Assembly (NCBI GenBank): GCA_036399175.1 | Contig: DASWNP010000059.1 | Coordinates: forward strand, 186,001-250,000 | Reading direction: 5' to 3' | DNA length: 64,000 bases | Source: DASWNP01 sp036399175 | Lineage (GTDB): Bacteria; Acidobacteriota; Blastocatellia; Pyrinomonadales; Pyrinomonadaceae | Shown here: positions 14,519 through 22,736 of the stretch, one piece after another | Layout: each line of letters opens with the position of its first letter | Numbering within the stretch: position 1 is the first letter of the stretch | The notes under the pieces: generated by a model | What the model saw: the letters and a program-made list of their open reading frames with translations, nothing else | Database searches by the model: none | Told to the model about the DNA's origin: nothing | Translations under genes and position numbers: made by a program

Positions 14519-15843
14519 CTCTTGCCCTCCGTTTCGCTGCGCTCGATGCAGCCGTCGGCTTCCTGAGACTGGCCGCGCCCCGCGCCGTAGCCGCCGACGG
14601 CGTAGAGACGGTCTTTCGGGTCGCTGCGGTCGAAGACCTTGACGCCTTCGACGTAGGTCTGCAAAACCTGCGTGTAGACGCTCAGAGGGTCGCCGGAGAG
14701 GATGATGAAGTCGGCGTCCTTGCCGGGCTGAAGCGAGCCCGTGCGGTTTTGCAAATCGAGCATCTGCGCGTTCGCCAGCGTCATGGCATGAAGGGCGCGC
14801 TCGCGCGACATGCCTGCGCGGACGGCCAGACCTGCTGAGCGCAGGAAGACGCGCGAGTCTGTGATGTAGTCGTCTGTGTGGAAGCCGACGAGCGCACCGG
14901 CGCGCTCTAAGGCCGCGCCGTTCGTGAAGCTCGTGTCCATCGTCTCGAGCTTACCGCCGGGGGCGTCGATGAGGATGATGGACGAGGGAGCTTTGGCACG
15001 CGCGATTTCATCCGCCACCTTCCATGCTTCCGAGACGTGATGCAGCACGATGCGGAAGCCGAACTCTTTGGAGAGGCGCAGCGCCGTCATAATGTCGTCG
15101 TGACGATGCGTGTGAAAGTGAACGATGCGTTTGCCTTCCAGAGCCTCGACGAGCGCTTCCATTGCGAGGTCGCGCGCGGGCAGCTTCGACTGGTCGCCGC
15201 GCGCGCGTCGAATCTTCTCGCGGTAGTCCTGAGCCCTGACGAACTGCTCGCGCTGGAGCGCGGCGGAGCGTGCGCGCGTGCCGGGAAAGGGGCCGGTCGA
15301 GTCGGGGCGCAGCGAGTTCGTGCCGTTCGCCATCTTGATGCCACCGGCGATTGTGCCTTGCGCGTCGCGGATGAGCAGGTCGTCGATGGTGTTACCGTTT
15401 TTGAGCTTGAGATAGAGCGTCTGGCCGCTCAGGAGATGGCCTGAGCCGGGCATGACGTTGACGGTGGTAATGCCTCCGGCCTGCGCGCGTTTGATGCTTG
15501 TGCTGCGCGAGTCGAAGGAATCGAGGATGCGCACGTCGGGCTGGATGGGCGCGCTCTGGTCGCCGCCCGTGCCGCCGCCGATGTGGCTGTGCGAATCGAC
15601 GAGGCCGGGCATGATGACCTTGCCACTGGCGTCGATGGTCTGCGCGTCGGGCGGAACGCGCACGGACGCGCGCGCGCCGACGGCGACAATCTTTCCACGA
15701 TGAACGACGAGCACGCCGTCCGTAATCGGCGCACCGGAAATCGGAATCACGGTCGCGCCCGTGAAGGCTTGCGGCCTGTCCTGCGCGGACACCGGCGCGA
15801 GCCCGCACACGAGCGCGAAGACTAAAACAAGCAGAGCTTTCAT
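14515..15843 (-). CDS. Exported amidohydrolase family protein
   Basis: 442 aa with a signal peptide (about 1-20, ending PVSAQ). It has the amidohydrolase composite domain (GVLVVHRGKIVAVGA), metal site VIMPGLVDSHSHIGG (H85, H87), a His-rich strand HFHTHRHDDI and the second-shell region RIVLHHVSEAWK, and the C-terminal LQNRTGSLQPGKDADFIILSGDP. It is a metal-dependent hydrolase of cyclic amides or peptides; the substrate is unknown. The ATG at 15843 with GAGGAG upstream is preferred over longer in-frame starts. It is followed with a 4-nt overlap by a paralogue that lacks the metal motif, suggesting a heteromeric pair. Confidence 0.92.
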   Translation of the reverse strand: MKALLVLVFALVCGLAPVSAQDRPQAFTGATVIPISGAPITDGVLVVHRGKIVAVGARASVRVPPDAQTIDASGKVIMPGLVDSHSHIGGGTGGDQSAPIQPDVRILDSFDSRSTSIKRAQAGGITTVNVMPGSGHLLSGQTLYLKLKNGNTIDDLLIRDAQGTIAGGIKMANGTNSLRPDSTGPFPGTRARSAALQREQFVRAQDYREKIRRARGDQSKLPARDLAMEALVEALEGKRIVHFHTHRHDDIMTALRLSKEFGFRIVLHHVSEAWKVADEIARAKAPSSIILIDAPGGKLETMDTSFTNGAALERAGALVGFHTDDYITDSRVFLRSAGLAVRAGMSRERALHAMTLANAQMLDLQNRTGSLQPGKDADFIILSGDPLSVYTQVLQTYVEGVKVFDRSDPKDRLYAVGGYGAGRGQSQEADGCIERSETEGKR

Positions 15844-15935
15844 TCGTATCTCCTCGGAAGAGAGCTGAAACGGCGATGCAGAGCTTTGACAGTAACATCT
15901 ACGAAGCGGGAAGCTCCTGTCAAGCGATGAAAAGC

Positions 15936-16017
15936 AAGGATGAACGCGGAACGATGAACGATGAATGAAAAGCAAACTGCTTTCAGTTCATCGTTCCGCG
16001 TTGCGGCGTTCAGCGTT
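15936..16017. repeat. Intergenic heptamer inverted-repeat element 7
   Basis: Left arm AGGATGA/CGCGGAA/CGATGAA units at 15936-15967; right arm TTCATCG/TTCCGCG/TTGCGGC/GTTCAGC units at about 15986-16017. The loop AAAGCAAACTGCTTT is itself palindromic. It ends at the stop of the GGDEF-EAL gene. Confidence 0.82.
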
Positions 16018-18549
16018 TCAGTTCGTCCAGTCGGAGGTGACGACGGGTTGGAGGTCTTGGGAGAAGGCGGCGGGCAGCGGGTAGGACTGAGGCTCTGAAA
16101 GCATCTGGCTGACGGCTTCCGAGTCTACGGGCTTGGAGAAGTAGTAGCCCTGACCGTAGCCGCAGCCCAGAGAGATGAGCTGCGCGAGCTGCTGTTCGGT
16201 TTCGACGCCTTCGGCGACGACGTTCATCTTGAGATTGCGCGCGAGCATGATGATGGTGCGGACAATCTCCGTGTTCTCGTCGTTGTCGCTCATCTGTGTG
16301 ACGAAAGAGCGGTCGATTTTGAGCGTGTCGATGGGGAAGCGGTGCAGGTAACTGAGAGATGAATAGCCCGTTCCGAAGTCGTCGATGGAAAGCTCGACGC
16401 CGAGAGCGCGAAGCTGCTTGAGCATCTCGGTCGCCTTGTCTATGTTCTCCATGACGACTGACTCGGTGATTTCCAGCTTGAGGCTGCTCGGCGCGAGTCC
16501 GGTCTCGGAGAGAGCCTGCTTTATCTGGTCAAGCAGGTCGGGCTGCGTAAACTGCTTGCTGGAAAGATTGACGCTGATGGCGAGCGGAGGATGCCTCGGA
16601 TATTTCTTCTGCCACTCTCTCATCTGCCTGCACGCCTCGATTAAAACCCAGCGCCCGAGCGGAATAATCAGTCCGGTCTCTTCCGCCATCGGGATAAACT
16701 GCACGGGCGGGACGAGGCCGCGCTCCGGGTGCTGCCAGCGCACCAGCGCCTCGAAGCAGCGAATCTGCCCCGTCTCCAGAGAGACGATGGGCTGGAACTG
16801 TACGAAGAACTCCTCGCGCTCGACCGCCCGGCGCAGGTCGGTCTCCATTTGCAGCTGGTTCATGGCGCGGGCGTGCATGTTCTTGTCGAAAACTTCGTGG
16901 CGCGCTTTGCCGAGCATCTTGGCGCAGTACATGGCCGTGTCGGCGTCGCGCAGGAAGTTTTCGGGGCGGTCGTGGCCGATTGTCGAGGGCGCAATGCCGA
17001 TGCTGACGGTGGTGAAGACTTCCTGCCCGTTGAGATTGAAGGGGCGCGAGAGCTCTCTCTGGAGACGGTCGGCGATGTCTGTGGCTTCGTTGACGTTGTC
17101 GATGTCTTCAAGCAGGACGGTGAACTCGTCGCCGCCGAGGCGCGCGACGAGGTCGCCGGGGCGGAGGCATTTTTCCAGTCGGCGAGCGATGCCGACGAGA
17201 AGTTGGTCGCCGACCATGTGGCCGAGCGAGTCGTTGATAACCTTGAAGCGGTCGAGGTCGAGGAAGAGGACGGCGAACTGCCGAGCCCCGCTTCTTCTGG
17301 CGCGCTCGACCGAGAGGCGCAGGTGATCCATGAAGAGGGCGCGATTGGGAAGTCCTGTGAGGGCGTCGTGCAGAGCATCGTGGAGGAGTCGCTCTTCGGC
17401 GCGCTTGCGGTCGGTGATGTCCTGTATCTGGAAGATGAGGTGAAGCGAGCCGCCGTGCGCGTCACGAATCAGAGAGACGCTCAAGAGCACCCAGACGGAG
17501 TGGCCGCCCTTGTGAAAGTAGCGCTGCTCCATCTGGTAGGTTGGCATCTGCCCGTCGAGCAGCTTGGCAATCTGCGCCTGTAGGTCGGGCAGGTCGTCTT
17601 CGTGAGTGATGCTCTGGTAGTTGGTTGAGAGCATCTCGGCTTCGGTGTAGCCGACGATGTCGCAGAGCGAGCGGTTGACCTGTAGCCAGCGTCCTTCGGG
17701 CGAAACGAGCGCCATGCCGATGGCCGCGTAGTCGAAGGCGTTGCGGAAGTGCTCTTCGCTCTCCTGCAAGGCTTTGCTGATGCGCTCCTGCTCGGCGATG
17801 TAGTGCGAAAGCTCTTCGACGTGTCGCTGCGCCTGCTCAATCTGGATGGTTTTGACCTCGACGTTCTTGAGGTAAGTCCAGTAGGTGAAATAGACGATGG
17901 CGATAATCGGGGTGGTGGCGACGAAGGCGTAGAAGCCCATCACGCCGATGAGCTTGACGATGATGCCGGCGGCGGACGCTCCGGCGAAATAGGTAATCGA
18001 CGTATAGAGGAAGTTCTGTCGCCAGGTGAGCCAGACCGACTGCTGGAGCTTGAGCGCGGCGGCGGCGGCGATGAGGCCGGAGTTGGCGATGTACTGCGCG
18101 AAGGCCATCACCACGATGGCGACGATGAGGCGCGTCGAGTAGGTGCCGACGAGCAATGAATCGACCGAGCCGAAGCAGAGCCTGAGCAGGCTGACGGTGA
18201 CGGTCGTCGAGACGGCCATCACGGAGCCGTTGTAGAAGTGGGTGATTCTGTACTTGTTGAAGCGCCACGACTGGCAGAACGCTTCGGCGCTCGCTAGAAG
18301 GACGGCCGCCTCGCCGCTAAAGAGCAGCATCGAGAGAAAGATGAAAGTGTCGGAGACGGAAATCTCGCCCGGCACGCGCGGAATCTTCACGCTGAGGCGA
18401 GAGCCGACGCCGAGCGTGATGACGGTGAGTAGAACAAAACGCAGGTCGAACTGCGCGACCGAGAAGTGAAACAGCGCGTAGAGGCAGGCGATGACCCCGA
18501 GGCCGATGACCGTTCCCTTGAAGATATTTGTCGCGCGTTGGTTACTCAC
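16018..18549 (-). CDS. Membrane-bound PAS-GGDEF-EAL cyclic-di-GMP protein
   Basis: About 843 aa. Around seven N-terminal transmembrane helices (to about residue 230, MASE-like sensor), a short coiled coil, a PAS domain with PAC (about 265-385; FDYAAIGMALVSPEG, HKGGHSVWVLL), a GGDEF domain with intact GGDEF at 472-476 (DALTGLPNRALFMDHL), and an EAL domain with EAL at 600-602 plus SVNLSSKQF, DDFGTGYSSL, and KIDRSFV. Both cyclase and phosphodiesterase motifs look intact. No ATG lies near the expected N-terminus; GTG 18549 is chosen, since the 51 codons above it are compositionally unlike protein. The start is uncertain. Confidence 0.9.
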   Translation of the reverse strand: MSNQRATNIFKGTVIGLGVIACLYALFHFSVAQFDLRFVLLTVITLGVGSRLSVKIPRVPGEISVSDTFIFLSMLLFSGEAAVLLASAEAFCQSWRFNKYRITHFYNGSVMAVSTTVTVSLLRLCFGSVDSLLVGTYSTRLIVAIVVMAFAQYIANSGLIAAAAALKLQQSVWLTWRQNFLYTSITYFAGASAAGIIVKLIGVMGFYAFVATTPIIAIVYFTYWTYLKNVEVKTIQIEQAQRHVEELSHYIAEQERISKALQESEEHFRNAFDYAAIGMALVSPEGRWLQVNRSLCDIVGYTEAEMLSTNYQSITHEDDLPDLQAQIAKLLDGQMPTYQMEQRYFHKGGHSVWVLLSVSLIRDAHGGSLHLIFQIQDITDRKRAEERLLHDALHDALTGLPNRALFMDHLRLSVERARRSGARQFAVLFLDLDRFKVINDSLGHMVGDQLLVGIARRLEKCLRPGDLVARLGGDEFTVLLEDIDNVNEATDIADRLQRELSRPFNLNGQEVFTTVSIGIAPSTIGHDRPENFLRDADTAMYCAKMLGKARHEVFDKNMHARAMNQLQMETDLRRAVEREEFFVQFQPIVSLETGQIRCFEALVRWQHPERGLVPPVQFIPMAEETGLIIPLGRWVLIEACRQMREWQKKYPRHPPLAISVNLSSKQFTQPDLLDQIKQALSETGLAPSSLKLEITESVVMENIDKATEMLKQLRALGVELSIDDFGTGYSSLSYLHRFPIDTLKIDRSFVTQMSDNDENTEIVRTIIMLARNLKMNVVAEGVETEQQLAQLISLGCGYGQGYYFSKPVDSEAVSQMLSEPQSYPLPAAFSQDLQPVVTSDWTN

Positions 18550-18838
18550 GATTTCCGAAATCGACCGGACGTTGCTGCGAAAGCGGTTTTTCCTTTTGAT
18601 GGTGTGGAGGTGGGGCGGCGCGCAGTTCGAGGGCGCACGTCTTCCATAGGGCAACCGACGTGCCGCCGCCCGCTTGTGGAAAAGAGCGGAATTTGCCCGC
18701 AATCTGACGGTTTTTCGGGCGAGGGGTGGAAGCGAGGCAGGACGGCTTCGGTCAGAAAGAAAGGCTTGAAGTCTTTTTGACGGGAAAACGGTCAGCGCCC
18801 TAACGGGTCGTTTTCAGCTCCGACCGGAGCAGAAAAAT

Positions 18839-19708
18839 TTAGCCGACGCTCGCGTCAGTCTCGTCGGTCTTCGCGCTTTTCTGTTTGAAGAGGTCTGTTT
18901 GAACGGGGTCGAGGCCGAGAGCCTGGCGGACGGGGGCGAAGCTGCGTCGGTGGATGGGGAGCGCACCGCGCGCCTTGAGGGCGCGGTAGTGTTCGGGCGT
19001 CGGGTAGCCTTTGTGCGAAGCGAAGCCGTAGCCGGGATAGAGGCGGTCAAGCTCGCACATCAAGGCGTCTCGCGTCGTCTTGGCGATGATGGAGGCGGCG
19101 GCGATGCTGGCCGAGAGCGTGTCGCCGCGTATGATGCTGCGCTGCGGGCAGAGGCATTCGGGAATCTTGCGCGCATCGACGAGCACAAACTCGGGCGCGC
19201 GCCAGAGACCTTCGACGGCGCGACGCATGGCGAGCAGTCCAGCGTGATAGATGTTGAGGCGGTCTATCTCTTCGACCTCGGCGCGACCGACCGACCAGCA
19301 GAGGGCGTCCCGTTTGATTTGCGCGGCAAACTCTGCGCGCCTCGCAGCGTCGAGTATCTTCTTCGAGTCGTTTAAGCCGCGCAATTTGTAGTTCTTCGGC
19401 AGGATGACGGCGGCGGCCACCACCGGCCCGGCCAGAGGAGCCATGCCGGCTTCGTCCACCCCGGCGACGAGGTTGACGCCCTGCTCCCAAAGCTCGCGCT
19501 CGAACTGAAGAAGCTTTCGCAGGCGCTCAGACTCGGCGCGCGTCCTCAGCCGACGCGCGCGTATCCTTCGCGCCAGCTCACGCGCGCCCCGGCGCTCGTC
19601 TCGTTCGAGAGCTTCGAGGAGCGCCGAGGGCGCGCTCGCTTCATCGTCGAGAAAGCGTCGCTTCAGCTCCGACAGAGGCTCGGCCAAAAGTTCTTCGAGT
19701 GAAGGCAT
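18839..19708 (-). CDS. rnhB: Ribonuclease HII with altered GRG motif
   Basis: Cleaves RNA in RNA/DNA hybrids and at single embedded ribonucleotides. The catalytic core starts about residue 80: VAGVDEAG (D85, E86), LRGLNDSKK, SIAAASIIAKTTRDALM, LYPGYGFASHKGYPTPEH, HRRSFAPV. The N-terminal ~78 residues form an Arg/Glu-rich helical extension similar to that of Firmicutes RNase HII. The canonical GRG motif after the catalytic Asp-Glu is GMA here (G88, M89, A90), which is unusual because it contacts the ribonucleotide. C-terminus is extended by about 25 polar residues. Start ATG 19708. Confidence 0.92.
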   Translation of the reverse strand: MPSLEELLAEPLSELKRRFLDDEASAPSALLEALERDERRGARELARRIRARRLRTRAESERLRKLLQFERELWEQGVNLVAGVDEAGMAPLAGPVVAAAVILPKNYKLRGLNDSKKILDAARRAEFAAQIKRDALCWSVGRAEVEEIDRLNIYHAGLLAMRRAVEGLWRAPEFVLVDARKIPECLCPQRSIIRGDTLSASIAAASIIAKTTRDALMCELDRLYPGYGFASHKGYPTPEHYRALKARGALPIHRRSFAPVRQALGLDPVQTDLFKQKSAKTDETDASVG

Positions 19709-19830
19709 CGTTGGTTCTACCCTTGAGCCGAAAATAACCTACCCGCGCGCGAGTTGTCATCTCCGCCGTCGAGAGCGTAAGCTCGCGCCGAACGAGTAAA
19801 AACAGTTCGAGTGAGGGAGAGGGACAGTTT

Positions 19831-20016
19831 ATGAGCGCGAAAAAGGGAAAGGTCGGAAAGGGCGGCGCGAAGTCGCGCGGCTCGAAGGGCGTCGAAAGCT
19901 CGACTCGCAACGAAGAGAAAAAGAGCGGCGCGAAGCCGTCCGGCAAGCGCGTCCCGAAGACGGGCAAGGACGACGTAAGGAGTGACGGCTCCTCTTACGG
20001 CGGCGAGACGCATTGA
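19831..20016 (+). CDS. 61-aa Lys/Ser/Gly-rich basic small protein
   Basis: Begins MSAKKGKVGKGGAKSRG and ends SSYGGETH. Strongly basic, no hydrophobic segment, likely disordered; it could bind nucleic acid. Preceded by GAGGGAGAGGGAC, a plausible Shine-Dalgarno, and located 36 nt before the decarboxylase gene on the same strand. No family recognised; the low complexity means the call rests on the start signal and position. Confidence 0.55.
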   Translation: MSAKKGKVGKGGAKSRGSKGVESSTRNEEKKSGAKPSGKRVPKTGKDDVRSDGSSYGGETH

Positions 20017-20052
20017 TGCTTCCGAGACGTTCGTTTTCAAGTTGGCGACAGT

Positions 20053-21516
20053 ATGGACAATAAGATGAGTGAGGCTTCAAAGCTGATGCTGGAGGCGGAC
20101 GTGCGGCGGGAGTTGTGGCGGCTCGTCGTGGAGGTGATTGAAGACTACGCAGTGCGCGTCGGAGAGGCGAGGGTTGCGCCCGAGCTTAGTCTGGAAGAGT
20201 TGCGCGCCTTCGTCGATGAATTCGACTTCGAGCGACCGGTTGACCCGCTCGAAGCCGTGGGGCGCATCTCCGACGGTCTCTGGCGGCATCAGATGCACAC
20301 GCCGCACCCGCGCTACTTCGGTCTCTTCAATCCCGCGCCTTCGACGATGAGCATCGTCGGCGATGCGCTCGTCGCCGCCTTCAATCCGCAGATGGCCGCC
20401 TGGAGTCACAGCCCGCTTGCGGCGGAGATAGAGCAGCACTTAGTTCGCGCGCTTGGCGTGCGTTTCGGTTACGACCCGTCTCAAGTTGACGGCACGTTCG
20501 CTTCGGGCGGCGCGGAGGCCAATCACACGGCGCTTCTGACGGCGCTCGTCGAAAGCTTTCCGGCTTACGCCGAACGCGGCGTGCGCGCCCTTCCGGCGCA
20601 GCCGGTCTTTTACCTGACGGCGCAGAGTCATCATTCCCTCATCAAGGCGGCGCGCTTCTGCGGGCTCGGCACCGAGTCGGTGCGCGAGATTCCCGCAGAC
20701 GAAGAACTCAGGATGAACACCCGTTTGCTCGCCGCGCAGGTGGCGCGCGACCGCGCCGACGGCTTCGCGCCCTTCATGGTCGTAGCGACAGCCGGGACGA
20801 CGAGCGCGGGCATCATCGACTCCATCGACGACATCGGACGCTTTGCGCGCGACGAAGGGCTCTGGTTTCACGTCGATGCGGCGTGGGGCGGCGCGGCGGC
20901 GCTCGTGCCCGAGCTTCGACACCTGCTCGAAGGCATCGAGCGCGCCGATTCCATCACCTTCGACGCGCACAAGTGGCTCTCCGTCCCGATGGCCGCAGGC
21001 ATCTACCTGACGCGCCGCCCAGACATCCTGACGCGCACCTGCGGCATGCCGACCGACTACATGCCGCGCGATGCCGCCGGGCTCGAAATCGTCGATCCAT
21101 ACATGCACTCGATGCAGTGGTCGCGCCGCTTCACGGGGCTCAAAGTCTTCCTCTCGCTCGCCGTAGCCGGTTGGGAAGGCTACGCCGAAACTATCCGCCG
21201 GCAGGTCGAAATGGGCGAGCTGCTTCGACGAGAGCTGACGGCGACGGGTTGGGAGATAGTCAACCGCACGGCGCTGCCCGTCGTCTGCTTCGTCGATGCG
21301 ACGCGCCCGGAAGGCCGGGAGAGAAGCTACTTGGAAGCCGTCGCCGCCGAAATCTACGCCTCCGGTCGAGCGTGGATTTCAAGCACCAACCTCGGCGGCG
21401 GGCTGCACGTTCTCCGTGCCTGCATCACGAACTATCGCACCGCGCCAGAAGACGTGCGCGCCCTCGTCGATGTCCTGAACGAGACGCGGCGAAAGCTCGA
21501 ACGACGGAGGTCTTAG
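20053..21516 (+). CDS. Pyridoxal-phosphate-dependent group II decarboxylase
   Basis: 487-aa cytoplasmic enzyme of the aromatic-amino-acid/glutamate decarboxylase family. Visible motifs: HPRYFGLFNPAPS near the N-terminus, TFASGGAEANHTALL, AQSHHSLIKAA, VATAGTTSAGIID, FHVDAAWGGAA, and the PLP lysine DAHKW (K307). The C-terminal domain has AWISSTNLGGG and LRACITNYRT, as in aromatic-L-amino-acid decarboxylases. The amino acid substrate cannot be told. Flanked on both sides by tiny low-complexity basic proteins. Confidence 0.93.
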   Translation: MDNKMSEASKLMLEADVRRELWRLVVEVIEDYAVRVGEARVAPELSLEELRAFVDEFDFERPVDPLEAVGRISDGLWRHQMHTPHPRYFGLFNPAPSTMSIVGDALVAAFNPQMAAWSHSPLAAEIEQHLVRALGVRFGYDPSQVDGTFASGGAEANHTALLTALVESFPAYAERGVRALPAQPVFYLTAQSHHSLIKAARFCGLGTESVREIPADEELRMNTRLLAAQVARDRADGFAPFMVVATAGTTSAGIIDSIDDIGRFARDEGLWFHVDAAWGGAAALVPELRHLLEGIERADSITFDAHKWLSVPMAAGIYLTRRPDILTRTCGMPTDYMPRDAAGLEIVDPYMHSMQWSRRFTGLKVFLSLAVAGWEGYAETIRRQVEMGELLRRELTATGWEIVNRTALPVVCFVDATRPEGRERSYLEAVAAEIYASGRAWISSTNLGGGLHVLRACITNYRTAPEDVRALVDVLNETRRKLERRRS

Positions 21517-21677
21517 CTGATTTGGTACGTTAGCGAACAGACCCCTCTTTTGCGCCGTTGTTAGAATCCGCGCATCCCCTTCCAGATTGTTAACAGGCGA
21601 CGGCGACGTTGATTGCCGCCTGAAGCACATGCTGCGCGGCGTACGCTTCGGGCGGCGCGAAGTCGAAAGGAGAAAGC

Positions 21678-21929
21678 ATGTCTATCTCGGAGAGCTTGGA
21701 GAGGTCGTTTGCTCAGGCGTCGATTCACGCATCGGGCGCGAGCGATAGCGGAGGCAGAAATCAGGGCGGAAGCGGGCATAGCGGCGGCACTCGTCAGAAA
21801 GGCGGCGAGGGCAGCGTCGGCGGCTCAGGCAGCAGGAGCGAAGGCAAGGGCACGGGCAACAAGAGCGAGGGCAGCGGCAAAAAGAGCGGCACGCCCGGCG
21901 GCGAACGCCTCGACGACGACAAAGAATGA
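21678..21929 (+). CDS. 83-aa Gly/Ser-rich small protein
   Basis: A short ordered-looking N-terminus (MSISESLERSFAQASIHASG) is followed by a long Gly/Ser/Lys low-complexity tail (SGGRNQGGSG, GSRSEGKGTG) and an acidic end. Good Shine-Dalgarno AAAGGAGA 5 nt before the ATG. No family recognised and probably disordered. Its composition resembles the 61-aa gene upstream of the decarboxylase. Confidence 0.6.
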   Translation: MSISESLERSFAQASIHASGASDSGGRNQGGSGHSGGTRQKGGEGSVGGSGSRSEGKGTGNKSEGSGKKSGTPGGERLDDDKE

Positions 21930-21989
21930 GCCGCGCTCAAGCGGGCTCGCCAGGCACGTTCGACTTCAAGCGGAAGGAGCGCACGCGTA

Positions 21990-22736
21990 ATGGTCGGAGA
22001 ATCCATCTCGTGCGCTCTTCGGTTTTTAGAGGGTGTGAGTAGTCGGGAGAAAGGCTTACAGTTGGGGAAAGTCTTCGACGTAGAGATAGCCGCCGAGAGC
22101 GGCACGGTGCGGGGCGTGCTTTATCGTGTCGAAGGGGCGCGCGGGGCTCTGCTGATGGTGGGAGGCGCGGGCGGCGGGCTGCACGGCCCGGCGGGCATCT
22201 ACGAGCAGTTGTCTCTGCGCTTGCAGCGCGACGGCGTGGCGGCCCTGCGCCTGGAGTATCGCTTGCCGAACAATCTGCGCGAGTGCGTGCATGATGTGGT
22301 GGCGGGCATCGAGGCTTTGAAGGGCGAGGGAATCGAGCGGGTGGCGCTGCTGGGCTGGTCGTTCGGCGGCGCGGTGGTTATCGACGCGGGCGCGCAGAGC
22401 GAGAAGGTGGTCGGCGTCGCCACCGTTGCGAGCCAGACCTACGGCGCAGACGCCGTCTCCGAGTTGTCTCCGAAAAGTCTCCTGCTCATTCACGGCACAG
22501 CCGACGCCGTGCTCCCCGACCGTTGCTCGCGCGACCTCTACCGCAACGCGCGCCAGCCCAAAGAGCTTCTGCTCTACGAGGGCGACAATCACGGCATCAC
22601 CAACCACGTCGCCGAGATGCTATCGAAACTCCACCAATGGAGTCTCGACCTCTTGAAGGAAAAGCGAGAAGACCAGCCGGAGCGAGAGCGCGACAGCCGG
22701 AAGAAAGACGGTCAGGCCACGAAGGAGATTCGATGA
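21990..22736 (+). CDS. Alpha/beta hydrolase
   Basis: 248-aa soluble alpha/beta hydrolase. Nucleophile elbow GWSFGG (Ser124), oxyanion region MVGGAGGGLHGPAG, acid HGTADAVLP and catalytic His in EGDNHGI. Resembles dienelactone hydrolase/acyl-peptidase-like members. The C-terminal 30 residues are charged (KEKREDQPERERDSRKKDG). Start ATG 21990 with AAGGAG 10 nt upstream; its stop overlaps the recQ start (ATGA), so they are co-translated. Substrate unknown. Confidence 0.9.
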   Translation: MVGESISCALRFLEGVSSREKGLQLGKVFDVEIAAESGTVRGVLYRVEGARGALLMVGGAGGGLHGPAGIYEQLSLRLQRDGVAALRLEYRLPNNLRECVHDVVAGIEALKGEGIERVALLGWSFGGAVVIDAGAQSEKVVGVATVASQTYGADAVSELSPKSLLLIHGTADAVLPDRCSRDLYRNARQPKELLLYEGDNHGITNHVAEMLSKLHQWSLDLLKEKREDQPERERDSRKKDGQATKEIR

